From positions 248,001 to 312,000 of the forward strand of contig NC_031467.1 in the NCBI RefSeq assembly GCF_000006565.2: a stretch of DNA of 64,000 nt, given 5' to 3'. Positions within the stretch are counted from its first letter, which is position 1. Every line of letters starts with the position of its first letter. The stretch is from Toxoplasma gondii ME49. Taxonomy: Eukaryota; Apicomplexa; Conoidasida; Eucoccidiorida; Sarcocystidae. Positions 23,449 to 35,397 of the stretch are shown piece by piece. The notes below the pieces were generated by a model, which saw only the letters and a list, made by a program, of their open reading frames with translations, ran no database searches and was not told the DNA's origin. The translations under genes and the position numbers were made by a program.

Positions 23449-25177
23449 GGTGAAGACTGAAAGACGAAAAACGCGGAAAACGCCAAAGGGCAGGAGAAGC
23501 GAAAAGCGGAGAGGAAGACGGCAACAAAGCAGAAGGCAGTGAGAGGAAGGACGAATCCGCTGGAGAGTTCGAAGCGGGCTCGCAGACGTCACCGGCGAAC
23601 TTCGTCCAAGGTGTGCAGAGGTTTCTCTCTGATTCTCCTCAGCTGAGGCGAGAGGAAAGAAGAGGGGAGAAAGGAGAGAAGAAGGAGCTGTGTGTAGAAA
23701 AGGACCGAAATCCGCCGCAGCACACGCGAGAACCACCCGGGTTGCCAACAAGAAATCCTCTCTCCTCCGCCTGGGAAGTAGTCGCTGACTTTTGGGGTGT
23801 ATGTACACCGCAGGACAACCGTTCGTGCGGTCAGTTAACTGGTTCCTCCGAAGAGTGCAGAGAGACAGAAAGAAAGTCTTCCCAGGAAAAGAAGCGTTTT
23901 CCGCGGGCAGCGGCTGCAGCGAAGAGCGAAAAAGGAGGGAGAGCGTTCAGAGTGCGCGCGATTGTGGGACGGAGTTCGTGACGCAAGCGACAACTCGCGG
24001 AGAGAAGGGGGAAAAGCGAAGGAGAGAGTTCCTGAGAGAAGACCTGAGAAACGAGAGAGGAAACGCTGGAGAAGAAGTCTTTTTGGGTCACATAGACCCC
24101 AGGAACAAGAGAGGAGAGAGAAGAGGGCCGGCCTGTGTCCTGTAGCATCTGCGCCCGGTAGAGCGACGCCTGTTGCTGTGCTTGCGCCCATGTCTCGGCG
24201 TATATACGGAGACATCCGCCCGCCTTTCTCGCGCCTTGGCAACGCCCAGCTGTAAGTACACCGCAGAAAAGGTCTTCGACGCGGCTCGAGGCAAGCCTGC
24301 ACGGCAGACGGCAAGCAAGCGCTTGCGTTTTTCGCAAGGTGTGTCTTTCCGCTGTTTTCCTTCCCCCTTTTGAGGACTACGGCGTTCTCCTGTTGGGAGG
24401 AAAATACTTGTTCTGTCGCTTCTTCTGTGGAAAGAGAGTTCCACGAGCGGGCAAACTGAGAGCGAGGACGCAGCAAGAACGGAGTGAGTTCCTGGCTGGA
24501 AAACGACCGAGGAACTTGACTTAGATCGCGAGGAAGTCTCTCACCTTCCTCATTTCACTTCTTCCTTTGCTATTGGATGAGTCCGTTAGCACATGCGTGG
24601 AGAGACGAAGCGAAAAAGCGCATGTGTTCCGTTCTTTCTTCTTGTGAGCATAACAAGAGAGAAACGAGAAAACCCGAAAAAAGACTGTGGCAGAAGTCAA
24701 AGAGCGTCGATACACCGTCCCGCTCTTCGCAGCTGTCCACCTGAGGCCTCGTAAGTCTGGGTTTCGCTGCCTCCGGGAGCTGAGTCTGTCAGAGGCTTGT
24801 CGCGTTTCTCAGCTTCAAAGTCCCTGTTTTGTGTGCCTCGTCGCCATCTCTTTTCGGTTTCTCCCGTTCGATGTGCATGCAAACACGCACAACGTAGGGG
24901 GAACAAGAAGGCTGGAGAGCGCCGCGAACAAGGCAGCGGGCACTGCTGAACGAAGCAACGCCCAGACCATCGCTGCTCGGTTCCCCCATGTCTCAGTGCA
25001 TGTACACCCAGTGGGACCAGAGATGATGGCGAAACTCTGCACCGAATAATGCCGCAGCCCCTCGTTCTCAGTCTGGATTGACACACTGTCCAGTTCACAC
25101 ATGGAGGGGCTGTACAGTGTGTAGCGTCGCCGCATGTCGTTGTTTTTCTCCGTGTCAACTTTGCCTAACTTGTCGAT
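23449..25177. promoter_or_regulatory. Divergent intergenic region, RanBP1 (-) / mitochondrial carrier (+)
   Basis: Presumed bidirectional promoter and 5' UTRs. It contains the most extended copy of the near-palindrome GGTGTATGTACACC at 23796-23809 (about 350 bp 5' of the RanBP1 start), a variant tgtaagtacacc at 24251-24262, and TGTACACC at 25001-25008 (about 170 bp 5' of the carrier start). No TATA-like element is obvious. ORFs here are short and low-complexity. The regulatory role is inferred from position only. Confidence 0.5.
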
Positions 25178-26071
25178 ATGGCGGACTCCAGTGCTTCAGG
25201 TGCCCGTCGCGAAAAGGCGACGCTGCAGCCTCCTGCTGCGGAAAAACAGGCTCTTCTCGACTTCACTTTTTCTCTCCGTTGTTCCACTTATTCCCCTCTC
25301 CCGTCTCCCACCCTGTCTTCTCTCTCTCCTCCCTCTTCCCTCTCTTCTCCCCCTTCCCTCTCTTCTCCCTCTCCCCTCTCTTCTCTGTCGTCTCTTTCTC
25401 TCTTCCATTCGTCTCACCGAGTCTGTCCGATGCCTGTCCTGGCTGCCGCTTCGGCTGGACGCACGCCTCGCAACGCACCTCCCTCCGGACCTGCCGCGGG
25501 CCTGCTCAGCTCGCCCTATCGGCTTTTGCTGCGTCCCCCTGCTCCCGTAGCATGTTCTTCCCTCCCGGGCTCTGCTGAGAAGAAGGAGGGCAATGGCCGG
25601 TTGGAGCGCACTGAGGAGGAGACGAAGAGCGCCCGAATGAACTCTGGAATTGCTGGCGCCGTCAGCGGCATTGTCTGTGCCAGCATCCTGCAGCCGCTTG
25701 ACGTCATCAAAACTCAGCAGCAGGTTAGTTCTCCCACCGTTCAGCGTATCTGAGTGTCTCCGTCTGTGCACGTACAGCATGTGCCTGTCTACAGACATGC
25801 ACCGTGTGCGTTAGCGTGTACAAACAAGCATCCTGCCTCAAACGTTCGTCACGTTTTCACTTCCCTCGCATCGGCGGTCTCTGCAAGGTCACCCGTGTCT
25901 CGTGGTGTAGATGCGTGTCACAGCAGCAGGTCAAATGCATATGATCTCCATCTCTGTCCGAAAACCATTCGTACATCTAAAAAGCAGTGTTTTATACACC
26001 AATCAGCGTGTGTAAGAGGCGTTCGCAGGCACAAGCATCTGTCAATACTCCATCTATCTGCATCCATAGAA

Positions 26072-26110
<39 letters not shown>

Positions 26111-28097
26111 TGTGAATATTATGTGCATGGCTGTTTGATCGATGCGTCGTCCCTTGCGTGTTGTCTCTGTTTTTTCAGCAGCAGCAGCCTGTGACAGTTG
26201 GTGGGGTCCGACAGCGTCCGTCCGTGGCAGAGGTTTGCAGGCGAATACACAGCATGTGGGGTTTCCAAGGCTTTTTTCGGGGACTATGGCCCTGCCTGAT
26301 TCGCGTCGGTCCCGGCACCGGCGTCTACTTTTATTCCCTAGACATGCTCACAGGCAGTTGGGGGTCTTTCGCTACGTTTTCGAGAAAGGCGGCTGAAGCT
26401 GTAGACCGCCGTTTCTCTTTCGCCCTCTCTGAAGGAAAAGAGAGGCAAGGGGAAGCTCAACAGAGATCCCCCCAGAAGAAGCAGATAGCCGAACGACAGC
26501 CGGAAGCGGAAGGAGAGAAGACAGCGACGAGAGAAGAGAATGTGGTAGACGTGAAACGCGACAAGACGCGAGAAATGACAGAGGAGACAGGAAGCCGGCG
26601 TGCAGCAGAATGGCGTGGAAGAATCCCTCAAGGAGGCGAATGCGCGTGCGAAACGACGGCAACGCTCGTGCATGCAGCCGCCGAGGAGACAGCTGCTACA
26701 GGCTTTCTCCTAGAAGGCGAAGCGGAACGCGAGGTGTCTCGGGAGGTCAACGCAGAGACGGTCTCGCCGATTGAAGAAAGTCCGGGACCTGCCCCCCCGT
26801 GGTACAATGCCGCTGTCGGCGCAGTCGCTAGAGGCGTCGCCGTCGTCTTCTTCAATCCTATCACTGTCGTCAAATCCCGCGTCGAGAGCTCGTGGGTAAG
26901 GTTCCCCGACTGTAAAAAACGAAAACTTACTTCCAAAAAGATTTCTCTTCATATATGTTTGTCTGTATGTGTCCATTCCCCTCACTGGCGTCAAAATAGC
27001 TCAGTCGAAAGCCGGTGGGGAAGGTTCTCAGTTTGCATTTTCCATAGCTCTACTTGTAGATATTTTTATGTATGTCTACGGCGGGTGTGCGCGTGCGTCT
27101 GCCGGTTCCTGCGTCCGTCTGTAGAGACACTCGGAGACGGAGTCGTGTTTGTGGCTGCACATCTGCGTTTACCTCTGTTACGCAGATCCAGAGGTGCCCT
27201 GTGTAACTGAAGGTTTTCTTCTGTGGTCCACTGACCAGAACAAGGTGGTGGGGTAGACGATCTTACGGTGGAGTCGACGCGCTTGATGATTACTGTTTTA
27301 TCTAGTCTCCTTTTTTTAGTGAGGCGGTCATTCGTTTCCGAGACACGGGGGGATGATCGGGACGAGGTATAGTTGGGTGGGTGCGTTTTGGAGGCATGAA
27401 TGCGGTCAACGAAAGCGGGTCGGTCTCGAGTCCCTGCCGCTCTGTGTCGAGGCCTCGGTACTGTCTGGCATTCGGTATGGTTCCGTCGGTACTATCCGCG
27501 TTTTCCTGATTCTTCTCTCCGCAGATGACCTCGCGGTCCTCGCCTCCGATTCACGCGGTGCTGCGGGAGATGTGGCGCACAGAGGGCCCGGCGTCGCTGC
27601 TGCGCGGAGCGTGGCCGACGGTGCTCCGCGACGTCCCTTTTTCCGGAATTTTCTTCGGTTTGTACACCTGGCTGCGAACTCAGGCGGGGATGGACGGCGC
27701 CCGCCAAGACATTTCGTACTTTGCGCTCAAAAACTTCTGCTGCGGAGCCTCGGCCGCTGCGCTGGCATCGGCCGTCACGCACCCCTTCGACGTCGTCAGG
27801 ACGCGGATTCAGCTGTACGGACTGTACGTGGCGCAGCAAAGCGCAGGCGGAGACGGTGCATTTGTGGGGAACTCCGCGGGGGCTTCGCGTGCGCCAGCAG
27901 GACCCGGACCCGGGAGTAACGGCGGCGCGAAGGTTCTCACGATGCGAAACATGATGCGAGAAATGGTGCGGGAGGAAGGCGTCGTGGTTCTCTGGAGAGG
28001 CTTGGCAGCGCGCCTCGCAAAAAGGTCACTCATGTCCGCCATGACGTGGACTTCTTTCGAGGAGCTGCGGGTACTCCTCGGAGACCTGAAACGGTGA
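25178..28097 (+). CDS. Mitochondrial carrier, SLC25A38/Hem25-like glycine transporter, 3 exons, 611 aa
   Basis: Inner-membrane SLC25 carrier; the SLC25A38/Hem25 family imports glycine for heme synthesis. Exons are 25178-25723, 26179-26895 and 27525-28097, all phase 0 with GT-AG borders. The three carrier signatures are QPLDVIKT, NPITVVKSRVES (lacking the acidic residue, as in SLC25A38, where it reads SPITVIKTRYES) and HPFDVVRTRIQLYG. Other family matches are FRGLWPCLIRVGPGTGVYF, LLRGAWPTVLRDVPFSGIFF, KNFCCG and the ending LMSAMTWTSFEEL. Human SLC25A38 is about 300 aa. Here a Ser/Pro-rich extension precedes the first helix (the carrier core begins near MNSGIAGAVSG, codon 154) and an insert of about 130 charged residues separates helices 2 and 3. 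The actual start could be ATG 25430 or 25637; I chose the first in-frame ATG. Confidence 0.88.
25269..25413 (+). repeat. CT-rich tract (Ser/Pro/Leu-coding) in carrier exon 1
   Basis: Nearly pure pyrimidine on the + strand (tctccctcttccctctcttctcc-type units). If coding, it gives a Ser/Pro/Leu run ahead of the carrier core. It may equally be 5' UTR if translation starts downstream. Confidence 0.75.
26070..26107. repeat. (TA)n microsatellite in carrier intron 1
   Basis: Uninterrupted ta run in the intron 25724-26178, shortly before the acceptor tctgttttttcag. Confidence 0.9.
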
Positions 28098-29730
28098 CGC
28101 AGCCACTGCCGGGTGTATGTACACCCCGTCGCAGCGAGCGGGACTGGTACGGAGGACACATAACTGCAGGTTGGACTTTCAGGAGTTGTTAAAATGTGTT
28201 TTGTGGGTTAGCGGTCGTCTGGAAATACACCGGGGTTCGAGACGCTTCGCAAGACTCGGACTGTCAACGCGTTCCTGCGCTGGCAGGGGCTTCTGTTGCA
28301 AACAGACAAACACAGACACAGACGCCTCACATACACTACAGCGAAGCGAGGTGCGTAGCGGTAACACGGTTGACGTATTCTGCGCACTCTACAATGAGTT
28401 GGACTCGAAAGACGCTGGAAACAAAGTCTTGGGAAACTCGTGAAAAAGTCGGAAGGACCCCGCGGACCTGCGGCGGTTAAACCCTACGTCCAATCGAGAA
28501 GGGAGAATTCTGCTCTGCTTACGTTTGTTACGTTCCGTACAGTTGTAGGTAAAAGGTTGTTGTCGGAGATTTAGACTAGCGTCAGGAGCGCTCTGTTTCA
28601 TTCGATAGTCGACGCTCAATCTTACCGCTCAAAATACTCTTCTGATCCCAGGCGACATCGAAGCGATGAGAGAGCTTCGGTGAACAGGCATCATCAATAA
28701 GAAGCTGTCTGCCTCGCACGCTCCAAAACATACCGGGGAGCACCTGATTTTTAGGCACGCAAGCAAAAATGGAGACCTTCGGTTTTCTCCAGTGTCAGGG
28801 GGGTCGCCACTTCCGCTCCTTTCTTACCCTCGGTTGAAACCTAGGTTGCCAAGTAGATAACGCAAAGTGCCACTTCTTACATTCCCACCCCGAAACTCAG
28901 AAATAGTTGTTCGTTGAAAACCCAGATTCCTGTACCGGTGCGGATTCGGCGATGCGTCCACTGATGGACCACGTACATCGTTCCCTCCGACGGAAGCCCG
29001 AGGCCGTGCAGCCAATGGGGTGTGTTCGGTCACCCGATTCGCAGTAGATGGGGTAATGTACGTGGATATCTGGACCATGCCATGCAGCAGATCTCGAGCC
29101 TGAAATCGCTGCCTAAGAATGCTTCTAAATCTAGTGGCTGGGATTGTTGACAGGCACGCAGTTGTGCCGGTGGAACCGGCCCGCCGTTCCGCGCGGTTGC
29201 ATTGCGTTTTCCGGCACAAACTACTAGCAAACAGTGACGAGAGGCGGGCCCAGAGCACTTGTGGTTTATCGCTTCTTTGTGTGTGATGAGGAAACGCGAT
29301 TCTGAGTTTTGCACGCGTCCCAGACTCCAGATGGGGCGCTCGCTGCACCAAACGGGTAAGATGGTGACCTTTTACAGAGGTTGTTACCGTTGTTGCACAC
29401 GAGTGCTGTTTCACGCTGACAAACGTTTTCCCCACGAGTATAAACGACAGCCACCGATGACCGCTTCAGCACTCATCTGACATGGACAAAACGCTGACAT
29501 TCCGTGAGGCAATTCACCCGCCAACAATCCCTAGAAGTCCTGTTGCGAGAAACGTGCGACACGGTTCCACGCAGACTCGGGTCGCGGGGATGACATGTTT
29601 GCCGACAGCAGAGCTGCCACAAAACCGACGCCTCTTTTTACCGGGCTTCTGCTGCTGTCTTGACAAACTGAGTCTTCTCCACGAGTGGAGTTTCCCTCCA
29701 TTTCTCTCTCCGGCCCTCCGTGCGGCCGAC
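28098..29730. other. Convergent spacer downstream of the carrier
   Basis: Contains an extended near-palindrome gggtgtatgtacacccc at 28111-28127, only 14 bp past the carrier stop. The rest is mixed sequence without ORFs of convincing composition or repeats. I see nothing else. Confidence 0.55.
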
Positions 29731-30966
29731 CTAGAATAGATCGATCTGTGACGGCCGGAGCATGCTGCGAAACAGAGTGTTTTGTCGCTCTAACACCTGT
29801 GGTACAATGGAGTACTTGGGAAGAGTTGCGAGTTCCTCTGGCACGGTCATATCGGCCTTGACCGCGTAGACGTCGACAGCAACAGTTCCGTCCTTCGTGA
29901 TGAACGGGGAGTCCGGCAAGAAGGAAGACAACGGCTGCGGACAAGACCCGTCCTCACAGCGCATCGCAGCGACACTCGCTGTTGAGGGCATCGAGTAAAA
30001 CGAAACGATGTGCTCATCGAGGGGCTCTATTCTCTCTTCGAGAACGCGCGGCTCCAAGTCAATGACCGCTTCTTCATCAACAGGTTCCTCGACCACAGGT
30101 TCTGATTCAGCTCCGGTGGGGTTTGTGTGTGTCTAGGGCACAACAGATACACAAAACACCACAGAATCCGCATACACGTACGGAGACGCACCGCTGCTCC
30201 GAGGTCTCGATTTTGGGATGTGCGTCGGGGAGTCGACCCGTAACATATATTCCCAGCATCGTATAGTCCAGCTTGCTACCCGGACGAAAAGCTCCGAGGA
30301 AACTCAGGCGCACACTCAAGCGAACTGGAACTTGGATGTGCTCGTGTGTATTTCGGAGCCGTTCTCGTTGGCTCGAGAATCGGTTTGGCCTGGATGCGGA
30401 ATCGCAACTACAAACTGCCGGACGCTTGTTTCCACCGTTTTTTCCTCTTGCGCCCTCTGTGTGGTGTTTCTGTCACTTACCCTTTCCAGGCCCTCGGCGT
30501 TCTCTTCCAGCTCGCCGTCATCGGCGTCAGCCGTCGTCCCCGTGACTTCTGGTTTCATCTGAAAGCGCCTGGCTGCGTTCTTGGCCTTTTCCAAGTCCTC
30601 GGGCTTCACAGGAATCAGGATTGGGTTTCCCGCGGCATCGAAATCCATGTAAGCCGGGCCCGCTCTCTCGGGACTCGTGGCTTTCGACGGCATGCGGTAG
30701 AAGTTCTGATTCTCGAAGCAATCCATACTAGTTTCCGATGAAGCCTTTCCGCCGACTTCACCCTCTGTCAGCCGCGAGTCAAAGGAGTTTCGGGCGATTA
30801 GCGACTGCATTGTGTCGGCTCGAATAATGACGCTGGAGAGGAGAGGGCAGTGAAAACCTGGAATGGAAAGTGCGCAGACGAAAAGGGCAGAAAAGAGCAT
30901 GGGTAGGACAGACGAGACCGAACAGCGAGGCCGCAGAAGAGATGCCCGCGTGGCCGGCCCCACCAT
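29731..30966 (-). CDS. Unrecognised secretory-pathway protein, 2 exons, 295 aa
   Basis: Minus-strand exons 30966-30481 (donor gtaagt) and 30132-29731 (acceptor ctgttgtgccctag), both phase 0, ending QIDLF-stop. The first ATG gives a basic n-region followed by an uncharged hydrophobic core, SVLPMLFSALFVCALSIPG (about residues 20-38), a convincing signal peptide. The mature part is acidic: an NPILIPVKPEDLEKAKNAAR helix, a Glu/Val-rich hinge, two cysteines (RCEDGSCPQP) and a C-terminal LPKYSIVPQVLERQ. No transmembrane helix follows. I recognise no family; a dense-granule, rhoptry or other secreted parasite protein would fit. Caveat: ttcactgccctctcctctccag just inside the ORF (minus strand, exon would begin at 30831) is also a good acceptor, so the signal-peptide region could instead be intron. 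Confidence 0.65.
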
Positions 30967-33900
30967 GAGAAACCTCGTCCAGGGCACAAGAGGTGGACGT
31001 CTCGGCGGAAGCCGTTTTCGGTAAACTCACGGTGGCTGTTATACACTACGTGTATTTGCAACTTCTACCGAGCAGTCAGTTATTCTCACGCATTTGAAAA
31101 CGTAGCTACGGTGTCAGGTGCCACAAAACCACCTATGAATATTCCCCTTGGAACCACATCTATGCAGACTTTGTTTGTGCATAGAACTCGCACACCACAG
31201 ACACAGAGGAAAAAAACCAAATTCCAGGATCCGCGAGAGATTGTCTGGCGTTAAGGAGGTACCGATTACACACACAAGTAGCTACAGAACATCTAGAGAA
31301 CCGCTGAAGGCTGGCGTCAGCCTCTGGAACTGATGAGGGACATGCTTCCCCGGCCTTCACTTGGCTCCCCTTCCTGAATGAGGAACACATTCGCCGATTT
31401 ATATCTTATTCAGCGTCCAGCGCCCGAAACTGCAACGGTGTACCCTCACTGGTTCGCAATGTTTTGCTATCCGCGCTGTCTCACCACTCGCTGGAGGTGA
31501 CAGAAACACTGCTTCATAAGCTCCTGGCTGCCTGCGCGGATTTTTCCCAACACATACGAGAACGGCTCCGCCCCTAAAGGGAGTTTCATGTGGACTGGAA
31601 CGCGAAACGACACCAACAACAAAGGCACCGACGAAGTAGAGTTGCGATGGATGCAGGCGTCGTACCCTTCAACAATGTCTCTTCGTTAAGCCCTCCCGTT
31701 GTGTTCGCACTCAAGTCAGCGAGTCCCCCACACCCGATCAGTGAAGGTGTTCCCGTGCCCGGACATACGTAGAACAAGCGTGACGCTAATCGGAGAATGC
31801 CGACAACCTTCGCATGAAAACCGCGAACAGCTTCTTGAAACAATGGAGAGTCGAAGTCAAAAGTCCGTGATCAGTCTGAGTTAATCGGCTCATAAGAAGG
31901 GAAGTCACGAAAACCGGTCAGCTGCACACAGTTGAGCGCCCGTGACCACGCGGTGCCAGTTGACTGTGGCAGCGGTGGCTCCGCTGCCGCTGTAGTTGCT
32001 TTTCCTTTCAGTTCCCGCGGTGCAAACGGCTCACCTTTTGAGGCGGAGGAGTAAGAGAGAAGAGATTGCCTGACGCAAGAAGGCGAGGATAGGCGGTGGA
32101 GATTTCCGAAGAAAAACGGGGACAACTCGTGGCCTGAGGGTGCTGCGGCTGCGGAATGACGCGCTGAATGTCGCGCGCTGTATGTATACACTCGGAAGAC
32201 TGAACGTTGCTAGCGTTTACCTAAGGGACTTCTCGAGAAGCTTTTCACGAGAAGTTGCTCCTGAAAGTGGGTACCTTTGAAATAATCGGGAAATGACTCG
32301 GGCACGACCTGAAAACTGGAAATATACCAATGGATAACATACCAAAGAGAACTTTTATTTGTAACGGCTCTTCGTTCCGCACCGAAGGCCGCCACGGGGG
32401 CCCTGCAAGCCTGGCGCACCGCAGCATTTCCCCAACAAGACCAGGGAGCGAGGCCACTGGAGCTTTTGCTGGTTGCGCATGCAAAGCCGCCTCGCCGACC
32501 GCGCGGTCTCGAAATTCGACCGTGCCGCCTCGGTTCTGCCCCGAGTGGAAACTTCCGTTCTGAGACTTGTCACCTCGTTCTGGGGGTCTATTCTGCGGCG
32601 AAGCGCACGCACCTCGAGACACGCGGACGGGAATCTAGCAACTCCACAGTGACTGGCACACAGCTAGCTGGAATATTCAAAGGAAAGAGTCACCCACCCG
32701 TGCCACCCTGGCGAACTCGTTCCGTTCGAAATGGACGGGAAAAAGCGCAGGTCGAAAGAGGCATACCGCGGCGAGCTTCGTCACCCTGACCTGCCGCGGC
32801 TATTTGTGACGACACAGAAAACCCCAGGACAAACAGGAGCGGAGAAGCGGCTCCTGGGCTTGTGCAATTTTCAGGAGGTCCGCGTGGGTCCGGCAGCCTC
32901 GTTTTTTCACCAGTCCGCTTGCAGATCGTCGGATCTCGAAGTGCGGAATGAAGGCGGCGGGACGAAGTCTGAGCGGAGGAGTCTACCTGCCTTTGCAGCT
33001 GACAGGTGTGCGTGTGGCCAGCAAGTTCCACTTGAGAACGACGGGAATACGGAGAGAGTCCTGTTGTTTCTTCTCAGGGAAGCAACGTCTCCGGCAATTT
33101 TCAGCGGACAAGGCACGAACTCGCGTATTCTTCCCATGAAACACTGCGACATTCGAAAACCAGCATCTGTCAGAAAATCCACAAATACCGTTCACTGTGT
33201 TGGTCGTCGCGTTCCGAACCTTCTCTGTCTTCGCACCCGCAGCAGGCACCCCAGGGTTTCGACGCAAGAAGAACCGAGGCACTCGTCGCTGGGCAAGCAC
33301 ATGGTTCTTTCTTCCCAGCTTCTCCTGGTGTGGTGTGTGCGCATCGAGACAGCACGACGGGGAGCGACAACAGACCCTCTCAACTGGCTCACTGGGAACC
33401 AACGTTCGCCCATGGGTCACATGGCAGAATCACAGGAGAATCTAGACAGTTGGGGGTGGACCGCAAAGCAGACTCAGGGATCCATCGGAGACATTGGTAC
33501 GAGTGTAGAACCTCCTCGAAGCTGACCAGAAACCACTCGAAAACGAGGCGAACTCTGCACTCTGAACGGGTCGGAAATGAACGAGGAAGACTGCTCGTTC
33601 ACAAACGACAGACCCCCACAGGCGCTACGCACAGGAAAAATTGAGAATGGCTCATTAGCGTAGAGCGAAACAAGGACGCGGGCGTCCCCTGGCACTTGTC
33701 CTTTTTTCTCCGGTCAGCAACCTCCTCGGCGACTGCCTGTCGAACGAGGCATACAGTTTTCTTCGCTCACGGAAAATCCTATATGAGCGGGAGGAACAGC
33801 GGAAAAGGCGCCCAGCCTGGAGAACGGCCTAGCGTACTCAAAATGAAGGAATTTTACTTCTGGACAAAGAGAACAAAGAAGAGAAACTTCTCGTCCCATG

Positions 33901-35397
33901 TCTCAGTCGGCGTCTTGCAAACACACGACTTTCGACACCACACACAGAGGTGCCATGGGGCGGTGGACTTTCTCCGCTGCGCTACTCCACTTTTCGTTTC
34001 GCCTTCGTTTCCCCTGCTTCTTCGCTAGGACTGGCATGAGTCAGGATCGCTCAGTGCCCCTCTCTCGACTCCTACACCTCGTCCACATAAAAATAGGGAA
34101 CACTTATCCGCACGCCTAATCTACACATGCACATATGTACATTTTGTATACGTTTATATTTATGTAACATGTATAAATAAAAAAAAGTATATATATATAT
34201 ATACTTTTTAATGCGTATTTGAGAACTGGCGCACGGGTTCCATCGAACTGGCGAGTGGAATGTCAGAGGAATCTGGGGTCTTTCTTGGCACAACATCAAA
34301 CACGGGGACATGCATCGGGGAAAAAATGGGGTGACGAGTCCTGAATCCTGAACAAGAGTCTTCAGACTCAACAGGCCGTACCCTCATGAAAGAGAGAGCA
34401 GCTCCAACTACGGCAGAGGGACAAAAGAGAACTTCGCAAGAACTCGTCGGCTTGGCTCCAGTACACAATCGATTTGTGCACAACCAGCGAGTATGTTCCG
34501 TATAGTGACAGTGCGTTAACTCCGGCAGAGAGGCGGGCGTGGCGCGCTCCTCTCAGTAGTGCCGATGGTCTACGCGTTAGGATGCGCCTGTCTCCTGGAC
34601 GCAACGTCGCTTCTAATTTTAAAAGATTTGAGTTGCGTGAACATGTGCGCTGTCGCAGGGACACCCTGGAATGGAGTAACGAAGACTCCAGCGGACAGTG
34701 GGAGAGACGAGAGACACGAAAGTGCAGAGGGGAGGGCAGCACGAACCGAGACAGAGAGGAGTCAAACGGAAGAGCAGAAAATGGAGTCAAATGGAGTGAC
34801 ATAGATGAGGCACATGGAGAAATACGAGAAAAGCAGTAAAAAATCTGGTGGGCTCCGTGCGGCCTTCGCAGCACGACCTCTCGATGAAGAGTCCGCGTCA
34901 AGAAGAGTCCAGGACAAGTTGTGAAAGCAAACGGGGAAGGAGGCAAAAAGAGACGTCGGGCCACACGCAATTGAGGGGAACGAGATACAGACGCAGAGAG
35001 AAGAAGGCAACGCAGGGCAGACAGCAAAGCAGCCTTGCACGGTCTTTTTGGGGTGTATCTACAGGCCCCAAAACAGAGCACGGATAGCCGGGTGCCGCAA
35101 AAACGTCCCAAGCCCGCATCTACAGTTTTTCGGAGTGCGCAAGGCGAGAAAGAAAACTTCTTATAAAAACGAAAAAGTCCATCGCGAACAGTATCGCGAA
35201 GAAGATCTCCAACATTTCCCCAAGTTCCTTCTGTCCATCCCTTCCCCCCTTCTGCAACCCCGACTGATTGCCTCACCTCAACGTGTCTGTTCCATCGCAT
35301 CTCTTCCTACGCCTTTCTTCTCCCGCTCAGCACAAAAAACAACACCGCCTGTCTCCGTCCTCGACCGCCTTTGTTGCCTCCCTCTCTACATCACCAC
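30967..35397. other. 4.4-kb gene-poor region
   Basis: Lies between the 5' end of the secreted-protein gene and the 3' end of the PRMT gene, both on the minus strand. The longest ATG-initiated ORF is 32731-33525 (+, 264 codons: MDGKKRRSKEAYRGELRH...), whose composition is unlike the other proteins here and which has no recognisable motif. A short (TA)n run is at 34188-34204 and a gggtgtatctacag element at 35050-35063. It probably holds the promoter/5' UTR of the secreted gene and the 3' UTR of the PRMT gene; an unrecognised gene cannot be excluded. Confidence 0.5.

Noticed and set aside
34368..35300. Minus-strand 310-codon ORF downstream of PRMT
   Set aside because: Ser/Arg/Phe-rich with no motif; it sits in the expected 3' UTR of the PRMT gene.
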